Shown one piece after another: positions 22,260-34,479 of a stretch of 64,000 bases of DNA. This DNA comes from Cyrtodaria siliqua. Taxonomy: Eukaryota; Mollusca; Bivalvia; Adapedonta; Hiatellidae. The translations under genes and the position numbers were made by a program. Each line of letters begins with the position of its first letter. Position 1 is the first letter of the stretch. The notes beneath the pieces were generated by a model. The model did no database searches. It saw nothing but the letters and a program-made list of their open reading frames with translations, and was not told where the DNA came from. The stretch is taken from assembly GCA_037043455.1 (NCBI GenBank), contig JAWPHD010001434.1:62001-126000 (forward strand), written 5' to 3'.

Positions 22260-24320
22260 ATTTACTATTTGGCTATGCAGTAAAGTTTCATACAGAACGT
22301 ATGTACAATGTAATCATTACTGTACAGTAACAAACCAAACATGACATCATACAAACTAGTTGTTTATCATATACTCTTTAATTTCATTAATTAAAAGCAC
22401 TGCACTTTTACGGTTTTACTTATTTCAAAACAACAAATAACAAATGCAAACAACAGCGAGTCATATGTTCTTTATTACACGCGACACGGATAATTTGTTT
22501 ACGCCCGTGTCACGTGAAATGTACAGTACACAGTTAAAACACGAACAACGCGATCTGAAACTGTTGTTCTAGATACCTATTCAACTATATTTCACCTCGG
22601 TAACAGTTGCTATTTTCCTTTATAGACGATCAAGAAATACTCGACCGTTAAAAAGATGTTCGTGTCATGATTCAACAATTTTTCGTAACTTTCCTTGATG
22701 TTAGTTCTTCAAAATTCCCATTGATCGGCTTCTTTCTAAGCGACAAGTATACCCTCAAGGCATTGGACGACCATAATTTAAATTTCTCTAAGGTCATGTC
22801 ACCTAAATCGGCCATTTTCATCGATTTTCACACTGTTTTTGACAGGTATCGTAGTCTTTCCCTTTACAACAACAAGCACAATGGCGGACATATTGATTTT
22901 TTACTCGTACTTCCGGATACTTTTTCTCTTATCGATTTTCTGAACAAAACTGTGCATCGTTGTATTTTGCAGTTTCAAAAAACTATTTCTTCAGCTGTAT
23001 ACTAACACCGGTCCAAAGGTCAACGTTATTTTTACCACTTTCAACTGCAATTGCATATCCCGTCTACTTTCACTTCCGAAAGTTATATAAAAAAATGTCA
23101 AAAACATGATGAGAAGCATTTTCCAATATCAATGACATGTCCTGGATAAAGTAACAGCAAAGACATAACAGGAAACTGCAGTAAAACCAGTATTTTAAAG
23201 AAAAAAGATAAGCACTATTTAATACAGAACTATTTTCGACTGTACCAGGCGAGCACATCCGGTTGATGTAGTGTAACTAAACCTAAATTATATATATATA
23301 TATTGATGCTCTCCGAGAACAAGTTGCAATGATTATTATGCAAGTAGCAAATTACAAACACAATTGCATGAACCTCTTTATCTATCTTCTGGATAATAGG
23401 TAGAAATGATGTGTAGGTCGTCCGTGCCAACCGCTAATGAACTGGGTCGTCATAACATCACATCACATCACCGATACTGGTTTGTACCGTTGCACCATGT
23501 AGTCATGGAAGCCTCCACTGAGTATAACTGCAACTCTGCCGAAGGAGTGAACTTTGTCTTGTCTCAATGCCTAGAGAGATCCCTTTTTTTCTTCTTTTTT
23601 TTTTGCATTATATTAAATCACTTTTTATAACATTTCACTAGGGGACCAGGAGAAAATCATAATCAATGTTAACTCTGAAATAAATCTTATCTAATTGCCT
23701 ACTAATTAACTACTATCTTAGAAAGACGACTTATTACATATTCGTAATATTCATAACTCCAAAATAGTTGTTTACTAATTAACGCACGGTGTACATGTAG
23801 TAAATAACCAAACGTATCATACAACGATTGGTTGATACTTGTATACTGAAATGGTTCACGGATAAAGAACGTAATTTTCTCAGTTAATTCAATATTAGTA
23901 CAGCATCGTTTGACTATGAACGATATTTAGATCTCCTTTCAGGTGATTTAAGAACATTAATTTATCTTCGCATTTATTAAGGATACAAACTGGGTGTTAT
24001 CCTAGAGATAGGAACGTTATTGTCTATATTATATTTTAATACTAGTGGCATAGAATATGAATATACTTTTGTATTAAAATATACAATTTTGTTCTAAGAA
24101 ATCATATAATAAGATGGCCAAGTATGTTTCAATTCTTTGAATTATTACAGTCTGTTAATAGACAAAGTCCTTTTGTACTTGCTAAAAAATATATAAAATA
24201 TGCACGAAAGCTGCGACAGTCACAAAATTACAAAGTTCATCCTCTTATTAAATTATAACTAACTGATATTATTAATTAGTATGTACTGTGTGTGTTAAGT
24301 GCGTGTGAACATGTGCGTGC
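22260..24320. other. No gene recognised; possible upstream exon or right end of the ISL2EU element
   Basis: Intron or first exon of the YqaJ gene and the right transposon terminus should lie here if the element is complete, but neither can be fixed. CACGCGACACGG and CCCGTGTCACGTG near 22480-22515 are partly inverted. The 112-codon plus frame at 22667-23005 has no recognised domain. From about 23300 there are only short simple tracts (TA near 23288-23302, T-rich near 23583-23604). Confidence 0.4.
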
Positions 24321-24324
24321 GTAC

Positions 24325-24480
24325 TTCCCAAAAAGATTAGACAATTATATAACAAATTCTATTAAGACTAGACAATTATGTTACACTTCCCATAAAGATT
24401 AGAGAATTGTTACACTTTCCAAAAAGACTAGACAATCATATAACACGTTCCATAAAGACTAGACAATTACATAACCCTAT
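24325..24480 (+). repeat. Short minisatellite, ~35-bp unit, 5 copies
   Basis: TTCC.AAAAGA(C/T)TAGACAATTAT..AACA recurs five times with spacing about 30-38 bp. It sits 170 bp before the 26-bp array but the unit is different. Confidence 0.85.
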
Positions 24481-24647
24481 TAATGAAGATAAACGAGACA
24501 CTGTGCACTTGATTGATCGTAGCTTAACTACAAACAGAACCGCCTGTGAGTGTTCATAGGGCGGAAGCACACAAGTAGAAACTGGAACTAATTATCGCAG
24601 AAAGTCAAGATATTGGTAAACAAGTAAGACCTGTCGAACTAAAGATG

Positions 24648-27600
24648 AATAACCGAGAATATAGAGTTACATTACTTGTCACCTTACTTGTCACGGGATA
24701 ATAGTAATTTTACTTGTCACGGGAATATAGTAACCTTACTTGTCACGGAAATATAGTAACCTTATTTGTCACGGGGATATAGAGTTAAATTACTTGTCAC
24801 GGGAATATATAGTTACTTTACTTGTCACGGGAATATAGTTACCGTATTTGTCACGAGAATATAGTTACCTTACTTGTCACGAGAATATAGTTACATTACT
24901 TGTCACGAGAATATAGTTACCTTACTTGTCATGGGAATATAGTTACCTTACTTGTCACGATAATATAGTTACCTTACTTGTTACGGGAATATAGTTACAT
25001 TACTTGTCACGGGAATATAGTTACCTTACTTGTCACGGGAATATAGTTACCTTACTTGTCACGGGAATATAGTTACATTACTTGTCACGAGAATATAGTT
25101 ACCTTACTTGTCACGGGAATATAGTTACATTACTTGTCACGGGAATATAGTTACCTTACTTGTCACGGGAATATAGTTACATTACTTGTGACGTTACATT
25201 ATTTGTCACGGGAATATATAGTTACTTTACTTGTCACGGGAATATAGTTACCTTACTTGTCACGGAAATATAGTAACCTTACTTGTCACTGGGATATAGT
25301 TACTTTACTTAGTAACCTTACTTGTCACGGGAATATAGTTACCTTACTTGTCACGGAAATATAGTAACCTTACTTGTCACTGGGATATAGTTACTTTAAT
25401 TAGTAACCTTACTTGTCACTGGGATATAGTTACTTTATTTAGTAACCTTACTTGTCACGGAAATATAGTTTCCTTACTTGTCACGGGAATATAGTTACCT
25501 TACTTGTCACGGGAATATAGTTACATTACTTGTCACGAGAATATAGTTACCTTACTTGTCACGGGAATATAGTCACCTTACTTGTCACGAAAATATAGTT
25601 ACCTTACTTGTCATGGGAATATAGTTACCTTACTTGTCACGAGAATATACTTACCTTACTTGTCACGGGAATATAATTACATTACTTTTCACGTTACATT
25701 ACTTGTCACGGGAATATAGTTACATTACTTGTCACGAGAATATACTTACATTACTTGTCACGGGGATATATAGTTACCCTACTTGTCACGGGAATATAGT
25801 TACCTTACTTGTCACGGGAATATAATTATCTTACTTGTCACGGGAATATAGTTATCTTACTTGTCACGGAAATAAAGTTACTTTATTTGTCACGGGAATA
25901 TACTTACCTTACTTGTCACGAGAATATAGTTACCTTACTTGTCACGAAAATATAGTTACCTTACTTGTCATGGGAATATAGTTACCTTACTTGTCACGAG
26001 AATATACTTACCTTACTTGTCACGGGAATATATTTACATTACTTTTCACGTTACATTACTTGTCACGGGAATATAGTTACATTACTTGTCACGGAAATAA
26101 AGTTACTTTATTTGTCACGGGAATATACTTACCTTACTTGTCACGGAAATATAGTTATCTTACTTGTCACGAGGATATAGTGTTACCTTACTTGTCACGG
26201 GAATATAGTTACCTTACTTGTCACGGGAATATAGTTATCGTACTTGTCACGGAAATAAAGTTACTTTATTTGTCACGGGAATATACTTACCTTACTTGTC
26301 ACGAGAATATAGTTACCTTACTTGTCACGGGAATATAGTTACCTTACTTGTCACGAGAATATAGTTACTTGTCACGGGAATATAGTTACCGTATTTGTCA
26401 CGGGAATATAGTTATCTTACTTGTCACGAGAATATAGTTACTTGTCACGGGAATATAGTTACATTACCTGTCACGAGAATATACATACCTTACCTGTCAC
26501 GAGAATATAGTTACCTTACTTGTCACGGGAATATAGTAACGTTACTTGTCACGGTAATATAGTTACCTTACTTGTCACGGGAATATAGTTACATTACTAG
26601 TCACGGAAATATAGTTACCTTACTTGTCAAGGAAATAAATTTACAAAACTTGTCATGAGAATATAGTTACTTTGCTTGCCACGCGAATATAGTTACCTTA
26701 CTTGTCACGGGAATATAGTTACCTTTCTTGTCACGGGAATATAGTTACATTACTTGTCACGAGAATATAGTTACCTTACTTGTCACGGGAATATATTTAC
26801 CTTACTTGTCACGGGAATATAGTTACCTTACTTGTCACGTTACATTACTTGTCACGAGAATATAGTAACCTTATTTGTCACGAGAATATACTTACCTTAC
26901 TTGTCACGGGAATATAGTTACATTACTTGTCACGAGAATATACTTACATTACTTGTCACGGGGATATATAGTAACCTTACTTGTCACGGGAATATAGTTA
27001 CCTTACTTGTCACGGGAATATAGTTATATTACTTGTCACGAGAATATAGTTACATTACTTGTCACGGAAATATAGTTATCTTACTTGTCACGGGGATATA
27101 AAGTTACCTTACTTGTCACGGGAATATAGTTACCTTACTTGTCACGGGAATATAGTTACCTTACTTGTCACGGGAATATAGTTATCTTATATAGTTATCT
27201 TACTTGTCACGGAAATATAGTTATCTTATTTGTCACGGGAATATACTTACCTTACTTGTCACGAGAATATAGTTACCTTACTTGTCACGGTAATAAAGTT
27301 ACCGTATTTGTCACGGGAATATAGTTATCTTATTTGTCACGAGAATATAGTTACATTACTTGTCACGAGAATATAGTTACATTACCTGTCACGAGAATAT
27401 ACATACCTTACCTGTCACGAGAATATAGTAACCTTACTTTTCACGGGATATAGTTACCTTACTTGTCGCGGGAAAATAGTAACGTTAATTGTCACGGGAA
27501 TATAGTTACATTACTTGTCACGGAAATATAGTTACCTTACTTGTCACGGGAATAAATTTACAAAACTTGTCACGAGAATATAGTTACTTTGCTTGCCACG

Positions 27601-30398
27601 GAAATATAGTTACCTTACTTGTCACGGGGATATATAGTTACCTTACTTGTCACGAAAAATTAGTTACCGTATTTGTCACCGAAATATAGTTACCTTACTT
27701 GTCACGGGAATATAGTTACCTTACTTGTCACGGGAATATAGTAACTTTACTTGTCACGGGAATATAGTTACCTTATTTGTCACGGGAATATAGTTACCTT
27801 ACTTGTCACAGGAATATAATAACTTTACTTGTCACGGGAATATAGTTACCTTATTTGTCACGGGAATATAGTTACCTTACTTGTCAGGAGAATATAGTTA
27901 CCTTACTTGTCACGGGATTATAGTTATCTTACTTCTCACGAGAATATACTTACCTTACTTGTCTAGGGAATATAGTTACATTACTTGTCACGAGAATATA
28001 GATACCTTACTTGTCACGGGAATATAGTTACCTTACTTGTCACGGGAATATAGTAACCTTACTTGTCACGGAAATATACTTACCTTACTTGTCACGGGAA
28101 TATAGTTACCTTACTTGTCACGGGAATATAGTTACCTTATTTGTCACGAGAATATAGTTACCTTACTTGTCACGGAAATATAGTAACCTTACTTGTCACG
28201 AGAATATAGATACCTTACTTGTCACGGGAATATAGTTACATTACTTGTCACGGGAATATAGTTACCTTACTTGTCACGGGAATATAGTTAACTTACCTGT
28301 CACGGGAATATAGTAACCTTACTTGTCACGGAAATATAGTAACCTTATTTGTCACGGGGATATAGAGTTACATTACTTGTCACGGGAATATAGTTACCTT
28401 ACCTGTCACGGGAATATAGTAACCTTACTTGTCACGGAAATATAGTAACCTTACTTGTCACGGGATTATAGTTATCTTACTTCTCACGAGAATATAGTTA
28501 CCTTACTTGTCACGGGAATATAGTTACATTACTTGTCACGAGAATATAGATACCTTACTTGTCACGGGAATATAGTTACCTTACTTGTCACGGGAATATA
28601 GTTACCTTACCTGTCACGGGAATATAGTAACCTTACTTGTCACGAGAATATAGATACCTTACTTGTCACGGGAATATAGTTACCTTACCTGTCACGGGAA
28701 TATAGTAACCTTACTTGTCACGGAAATATAGTAACCTTATTTGTCACGGGGATATAGAGTTACATTACTTGTCACGGGAATATATAGTTACTTTACTTGT
28801 CACAGGAATATAGTTTCCTTACTTGTCACGGGAATATAGTTACATTACTTGTCACGGGAATATAGTTACATTACTTGTCACGACAATATAGTTACCTTAC
28901 TTGTCACGGGAATATAGTTACCTTACTTGTCACGGGAATATAGTTACCTTACTTGTCACGGGAATATAGTTACCTTACCTGTCACGGGAATATAGTAACC
29001 TTACTTGTCACGAGAATATAGATACCTTACTTGTCACGGGAATATAGTTACCTTACCTGTCACGGGAATATAGTAACCTTACTTGTCACGGAAATATAGT
29101 AACCTTATTTGTCACGGGGATATAGAGTTACATTACTTGTCACGGGAATATATAGTTACTTTACTTGTCACAGGAATATAGTTTCCTTACTTGTCACGGG
29201 AATATAGTTACATTACTTGTCACGGGAATATAGTTACATTACTTGTCACGACAATATAGTTACCTTACTTGTCACGGGAATATAGTTACCTTACTTGTCA
29301 CGAGAATATAGTTACCTTACTTGTGACGAAAATATAGTTACCTTACTTGTCACGGAAATATAGTTACCTTACTTGTCACGGGAATATAGTTACTTTACTT
29401 GTCACGGGAATATAGTAACCTTACTTGTCACGGGAATATAGTTATATTACTTGTCACGAGAATATAGTTACCTTACTTGTCACGGGATTATAGTTATCTT
29501 ACTTCTCACGAGAATATAGTTACCTTACTTGTCGCGGGGATATAGTTACATTACTTGTCACGAGAATATAGATACCTTACTTGTCACGGGAATATAGTTA
29601 CCTTACCTGTCACGGGAATATAGTTACCTTACCTGTCACGGGAATATAGTAACCTTACTTGTCACGAGAATATAGATACCTTACTTGTCACGGGAATATA
29701 GTTACCTTACCTGTCACGGGAAATATAGTAACCTTACTTGTCACGGAAATATAGTAACCTTATTTGTCACGGGGATATAGAGTTACATTACTTGTCACGG
29801 GAATATATAGTTACTTTACTTGTCACAGGAATATAGTATCCTTACTTGTCACGGGAATATAGTTACATTACTTGTCACGGGAATATAGTTACATTACTTG
29901 TCACGACAATATAGTTACCTTACTTGTCACGGGAATATAGTTACCTTACTTGTCACGAGAATATAGTTACCTTACTTGTGACGAAAATATAGTTACCTTA
30001 CTTGTCACGGGAATATAGTTACCTTACTTGTCACGGGAATATAGTTACTTTACTTGTCACGAAAAATTAGTTACCGTATTTGTCACGGAAATATAGTTAC
30101 CTTACTTGTCACGGGATCATAGTAACTTTACTTGTCACGGGAATATAGTTACCTTATTTGTCACGGGAATATAGTTACCTTACTTGTCACGGGAATATAG
30201 TTACTTGTCACGGGAATATAGTTACCTTACTTGTCACGGGAATATAGTAACTTTACTTGTCACGGGAATATAGTTACCTTATTTGTCACGGGAATATAGT
30301 TACCTTACTTGTCACGGGAATATAGTTACTTGTCACGGGAATATAGTTACCTTACTTGTCACGGGAATATAGTAACTCTACTTGTCACGGGAATATAC
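24648..30398 (+). repeat. Array I: ~5.75 kb of a 26-bp AT-rich tandem repeat
   Basis: Core GTCACGGGAATATAG is followed by TTACCTTACTT, total period 26 bp, about 220 copies. Common variants are GAGAAT, GAAAT, GGGGATATA with an extra AG, AGTAACC for AGTTACC, and TTATTTG for TTACTTG. Truncated units (GTCACGTTACATTACTTGTC) appear near 25190, 25693, 26050 and 26838. Nested duplications exist (see findings). Because 26 is not a multiple of 3, each frame cycles with a 26-residue period (LVTGI, CHGNI, SREYSYLT words); these frames are artefacts. The array starts abruptly near 24648 and ends at 30398 at a LINE 3' end. Confidence 0.98.
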
Positions 30399-31140
30399 TT
30401 AAAATTTAAAACAAAACTAATTATTAAGGAGGGATTGATAAGTCAACCAAGGTTTTTCGAATTTATCAAATGTAAAACTTTGAATTACGTTTATTTTTTC
30501 AGTTTGATATATGTATTTAATTTGTATTTTGAAATTTCCGAACAATGGTAATCTTCCGTCTGACTTACATTTATATATGAAATATTTTGCATGTAATATT
30601 AGTTTATTTAGAACATTGTCATATTCACTAGACCCAAAAATTATATCTTTTGTAGTGGTTGGATTATTATATTATTATCATTGCAAGTAATCTTAAAAAT
30701 ATTCCAAAAAGTTTTGGTATATTTACATTCCCAAAATAAATGTGTAATGGTTTCTGGAGACTCTGTGCAAAAGCTACAGGAGTTATCGTTTTTTATCTTC
30801 ATTTTTGTCAAAAGGATGTTTGTAGCAGTAATTCTGTGGTTTATTTTTTCTTGAAACCATTGTAATCGAGTATCTTTTGTACATTTAAAAGGTATTTTGA
30901 ATAAGTCATTCCAATCTCTGTCTATATTTATACCATATTGTCCCCATTTGGCTATAGATGTTGGATGTACATTTGATTTAATAAGTATATCATAAATGTG
31001 ACGACAGCCTTTCGGTGCGCTTGTTATTAGGGACACTATTGATGGGCAAATTGGATTTTCTAACTTGATAGCAAGATGAGCAAAATTTTGTTTCTGAAGG
31101 TAGCCCCTTATTGCTGCAGTCATTCCTTCATATTCTAAAA
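30399..31140 (-). pseudogene. LINE ORF2 C-terminus (L1/Tx1-like), 5'-truncated
   Basis: The minus-strand frame 31123-30641 carries a C-terminal non-LTR retrotransposon signature: LQWFQEKINHRITATN, then a zinc finger CSFC-X8-H-X4-C and FW. This is the zf-RVT-type tail of L1/Tx1-like ORF2 proteins. A one-base shift near 30655 moves the remaining C-terminus (IFGSSEYDNVLN, then HAKYFIYKCK) to another frame, which stops at 30417-30419. The 3' untranslated part is under 20 bp before array I begins. The upstream (5') side is cut at about 31140, next to a GAAC/GAAT microsatellite. RT and endonuclease domains are missing. Confidence 0.85.
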
Positions 31141-31145
31141 AATAT

Positions 31146-31252
31146 GAATGTACGAACGAACGAACGAACGAACGAATGAATGAATGCCTGAATTAATGCC
31201 TGAATGAATGAATGAATGAACGAACGAACGAACGAACGAATGAATGAATGTA
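31146..31252 (+). repeat. (GAAC)n/(GAAT)n microsatellite
   Basis: Runs of CGAA and TGAA tetranucleotides with one interruption (CTGAATTAATGC). It lies at the 5' truncation point of the LINE fragment. Confidence 0.95.
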
Positions 31253-31485
31253 TGATGATATCTGAAGTACACAGACGTTATCTATATATTTTTTTATATC
31301 TTCAATTTCAACCAATAATTTCCCTTTTTAATTTAAATTCTTCAATTGTCATTGTTAATAAAAAATTAAGTTAATATATGTTTGTTTTTACAATATGTAT
31401 CATGTGTCTGTTAAATATGTCACGGTGGTGTGAACACATTTCATTCTGTCTATATGAGATCATTTGATACTATGATATATCATTA

Positions 31486-31578
31486 ATTTATACCACAATA
31501 GCCTAAATACACACTATGCATCGTGTAATACCCGAGGATATACACAGCATAATAATGTTAGTTATTGTGGTATAAATA
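31486..31578. repeat. Hairpin 1 of a twin pair
   Basis: ATTTATACCACAATA (31486-31500) is complementary to TATTGTGGTATAAAT (31563-31577), with a 62-bp loop. Confidence 0.8.
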
Positions 31579-31580
31579 CA

Positions 31581-31673
31581 ATAGAGCATGAGTCTTGCAC
31601 GTGTACGGACGATAATGCACTCGCTAACGCTCGTGCATTATCTCCCCGTACACGTGCAAAACTCATGCTCTAT
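31581..31673. repeat. Hairpin 2 of a twin pair, near-perfect over ~40 bp per side
   Basis: Arm 31581-31608 (ATAGAGCATGAGT..TTGCACGTGTACGG) is complementary to 31646-31673 with one mismatch. The interior continues the hairpin with GATAATGCAC / GTGCATTATC, leaving a loop of about 12 bases. Starts 3 bp after hairpin 1. Confidence 0.92.
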
Positions 31674-32213
31674 CCTATACTAATACCTTGATTTTAAAAA
31701 ATATATACCCATGACACACACATGATACACTTCATGAAAACACGTAGTACATAAAGCTATGAAACTACATACGCCCATGCACAAAAGAAAAATTAATCTG
31801 CATCTAACCGAAGTGACAGGGTAGGGTCACAAAACCAAATTGTATACCAAACATCCCAATTGATTGATACATATTACAAGCATTGGTTTGTACCGACAGA
31901 ATTAGACATGACATCTTTATTAGGCTGGAAATATTTCGACTTCAGCTTGAAACGGTTGTAACTGATGTGTCAATCTGATGGGTAGTTGCCAGAGTACCAG
32001 CAACTGTCATGTTGTGACACTTTTCCATACGTGTAAGCATTCTACTAAAAATGCCAATTGTAATTATGATACATGTTGTCTGAATCTCTCAAATTCATTA
32101 TGCGTATAAAGCTATAGAATATAAATGTTTGCACATATTTGACCTTTGAACTCCATTTCAGAAGCCACACGTTTGACATTATGCGATGCATTTCAGATCT
32201 TATACAGTATACA

Positions 32214-32488
32214 TTACGTGGTCCGAGTAGTAACTGTCATACCCTATCCAACCCCTGATCCAAGAAGCACAAACGAGGTTGGCTGGCGTATGGAATAAAC
32301 AACCTTAATTTCAGCTGAAACATTTTGCATATTGTAAAATTAAAACATTTAATAGGTAATTTTAAACAGGTTATCGCATTTTTTTCAATATTTTTCGTTA
32401 AACATATTTTATTGTCGAAATATCTGTTATAACTCCTGCTAATATAAGCTTTCCCATTGCTTAATGGAATTAAGGCGGGACCACGTAA
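32214..32488 (+). mobile_element. Harbinger-like MITE, copy 1 (275 bp)
   Basis: TTACGTGGTCC at the left and GGACCACGTAA at the right form the terminal inverted repeat including a TTA/TAA flank. PIF/Harbinger elements make 3-bp TWA duplications, so this is a plausible class. The interior is non-coding. The second copy is 57399-57658, sharing GAGGTTGGCTGG/GGGGTTGGCTGG, TATTGTCGAAATAT and CTGCTAATATAAGCTTTCC. Confidence 0.8.
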
Positions 32489-32548
32489 TGTTGTAGAACA
32501 ATTATATACATAATCATAATTATATACATAAATAACTGAATGGAAATT

Positions 32549-32726
32549 GATAATACACCCTAAGAACGATTGAGATGGTGATGTGATAATACACCCTAAG
32601 AACGATTGAGATGGTGATGTGATAATACACCCTAAGAGATTGAGATGGTGATGTGATAATACACCCTAAGAACGATTGAGATGGTGATGTGATAATACAC
32701 CCTAAGAACGATTGAGATGGTGATGT
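32549..32726 (+). repeat. 36-bp minisatellite, 5 copies
   Basis: GATAATACACCCTAAGAACG followed by ATTGAGATGGTGATGT, period 36 bp, five copies. One copy lacks 4 bp. The minus-strand frame across it is an artefact. Confidence 0.95.
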
Positions 32727-34479
32727 TCGCACTTATTTGAACGTTAACCTATTTTATTTACGCCCAGGAACAAAAGCCAATCTGGCATCCACCCCTATCG
32801 CGATAGGCACTCCATAAATACTTGAATAAGCATAGATGCCAAATTCTATTCAAAAAATGCCATCAACAGTGTTTTTTGGGGGCCCTTGGTCCGTTTACTA
32901 TATAGCAAGCGAACAGAATATCTCAATGTGAAATGTTGGAAAGGTGAATATCAAACTGAGAAAATAGAGACGTTCAACTTAAAAATGAATATGTAAATAA
33001 CACAGTAAATACATATATTTTCATATAGCAATATTGAAATGAATGTTTGGTATTGAAGTATTAATCAATCCTATAGTCAGTTGCAGTGTATGACTTGCGT
33101 ACACAATCTCAATAACAATGAGACTACATACTAAATGCAGAGAATTGTAACTAATGTTGTAATAACTTGTAGTTCAATCCATTTGCATATGTTTCTCTGA
33201 ATAGTGTGATGTTGAATTGATGTATTGTAACATATCTGCAATAAAATATTATTAAACTAAACTACTAAATGCATTGAGACAATGTTATAACATGTTTATT
33301 ACATTTCTGTGGGTAAAATATTGGGATTTTTCAGTGAAAGAATATTCATAATTGCTAAATATTAATAACTAACTCCTAATACAGTGTTGCAGTGTTGCAA
33401 TCGTGCAAACTCGCTCATTTCCGTAGATCATCGGAAATAATGCTCGTGGGTATTTCCAATGATACACGTCGATTTAATGGGTTTGGGTGACAAAATATAG
33501 ACCCGGAAATGAATCGATTTTAAACATATTTGTATTATTTATTAAATGTTATACTCTTTTGAAATAAGTCTTATCATGTAATAGCGAGCACAGCTCGCGT
33601 CGCGAAGCGACGCGAGCGCAAGCGAGCTCCTATGGTATCATGCAGGCGAAAAGTAAAGATACCCATCCATCCTTTTGAAAAGTCTTGGGTCATTTACGGC
33701 AGTTTATGGGCGACTTCATCCGTAAAGTAGCATATTTCGTTACGAAATTAACAAGATAAGCGTTCGTAGAAATCATTAAGAATGGTGGTTTCCAAGCAGA
33801 ATGATGTGAAAAAAACATTAAAAACTTTTCTCGAACCCATCCAAAAATGACAATGAAATTGCATTTTTACCTATGTCGCCAAAACGGCCATTAACCGGAA
33901 GCATAGCCCAAAGTGTTACCTTGCGCGTTGTTCATTGGCGAAAATTCGTCAACACATTTCACAATTTAAAAAAAGTAGATTTCGTGTCGCAGAAATGTAT
34001 ATGTCTTGCTAACCGATAAGGATAAACAAATGATGTGGTTAAAAACTATCTTTCATTTGTTTATTTTCCCGTAAAACCATAAATGCAATCGGAATTCTTC
34101 GCAGATTTCCGTATTCGGTCGTCTTCTATTGTAAGCCATTGACGGAAATCGACGAGGTTATTCCGTGTTCATTCGTGTCAAACCCGAACAATCTGGCAAT
34201 TTCCGGAAATGTTACGGAAATTATAATACAATGAAAAGACGTCATTGATTTACGTCATCATCGTATGTCGTCGCATTATGACGTATGGTCAGTTAGTAAA
34301 CAATTAGTGAGCAAGGTGCTTCTTTCCGATCCATCTTTCTTTGTTTCTTCTTTCTTTCTTTCTTCCAATATACTATTGACATTATACACATACTTATGAT
34401 TATCACAGTTTCGTTTCTGTGGATGAGTTTACCTGCAGGCTTTTTTATGATAACCACAGAAGTTCAGCGAGATTTTTAA
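32727..34479. other. AT-rich DNA, no gene recognised
   Basis: Nothing coding. It contains the GC-rich hairpin at 33583-33629 and a small inverted pair ATTTCCG / CGGAAAT at about 33418-33439. A TTTC-rich tract lies near 34339-34365. Confidence 0.5.
33583..33629. repeat. GC-rich hairpin in AT-rich DNA
   Basis: CTCGCGTCGC (33594-33603), loop GAA, GCGACGCGAG (33607-33616) is a perfect 10-bp stem. Flanking GCGAGC and GCTCGC-type words partly extend it. The base composition contrasts sharply with its surroundings. Confidence 0.85.

Larger units (their letters stand above)
16104..22300. mobile_element. ISL2EU-like DNA transposon, decayed (ends approximate)
   Basis: A THAP/DDE transposase (+) and a SWIM/YqaJ-type nuclease (-) lie convergently about 2.6 kb apart. 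From established knowledge, ISL2EU (IS4EU) elements encode this pair of proteins, so the two genes most likely belong to one element. Both are broken. The central 18.2-20.8 kb holds a long hairpin, SINE pieces and a MITE relative, presumably later insertions. I could not identify terminal inverted repeats or a target duplication, so the coordinates only bracket the recognisable parts. The element may extend to about 23 kb. Confidence 0.7.
31253..32213. other. AT-rich DNA with two adjacent hairpins, no gene
   Basis: No coding region seen. The hairpins 31486-31578 and 31581-31673 are listed separately. TATCATGTGTCTGT near 31398 is inverted near 31712-31726, which may mark the ends of a larger fold-back element holding both hairpins. 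Confidence 0.5.

Noticed and set aside
22667..23005. First exon of the YqaJ gene or another transposon gene
   Set aside because: It is on the opposite strand to the nuclease and shows no motif; no splice signal links it.
15900..23100. Terminal inverted repeats of the ISL2EU element
   Set aside because: I compared the two sides by eye and found only short words such as GACATGACCTT in common, which is not enough to define ends.
25634..27689. Plus-strand open frames with repeating CHGNIVTLLVTGI-type peptides
   Set aside because: They are the 26-bp array read in cycling frames; no splice sites, no non-repeat domain, and all frames stay open for similar lengths.
24648..30398. CRISPR array
   Set aside because: Repeats are head to tail with no unique spacers and the region is eukaryotic.
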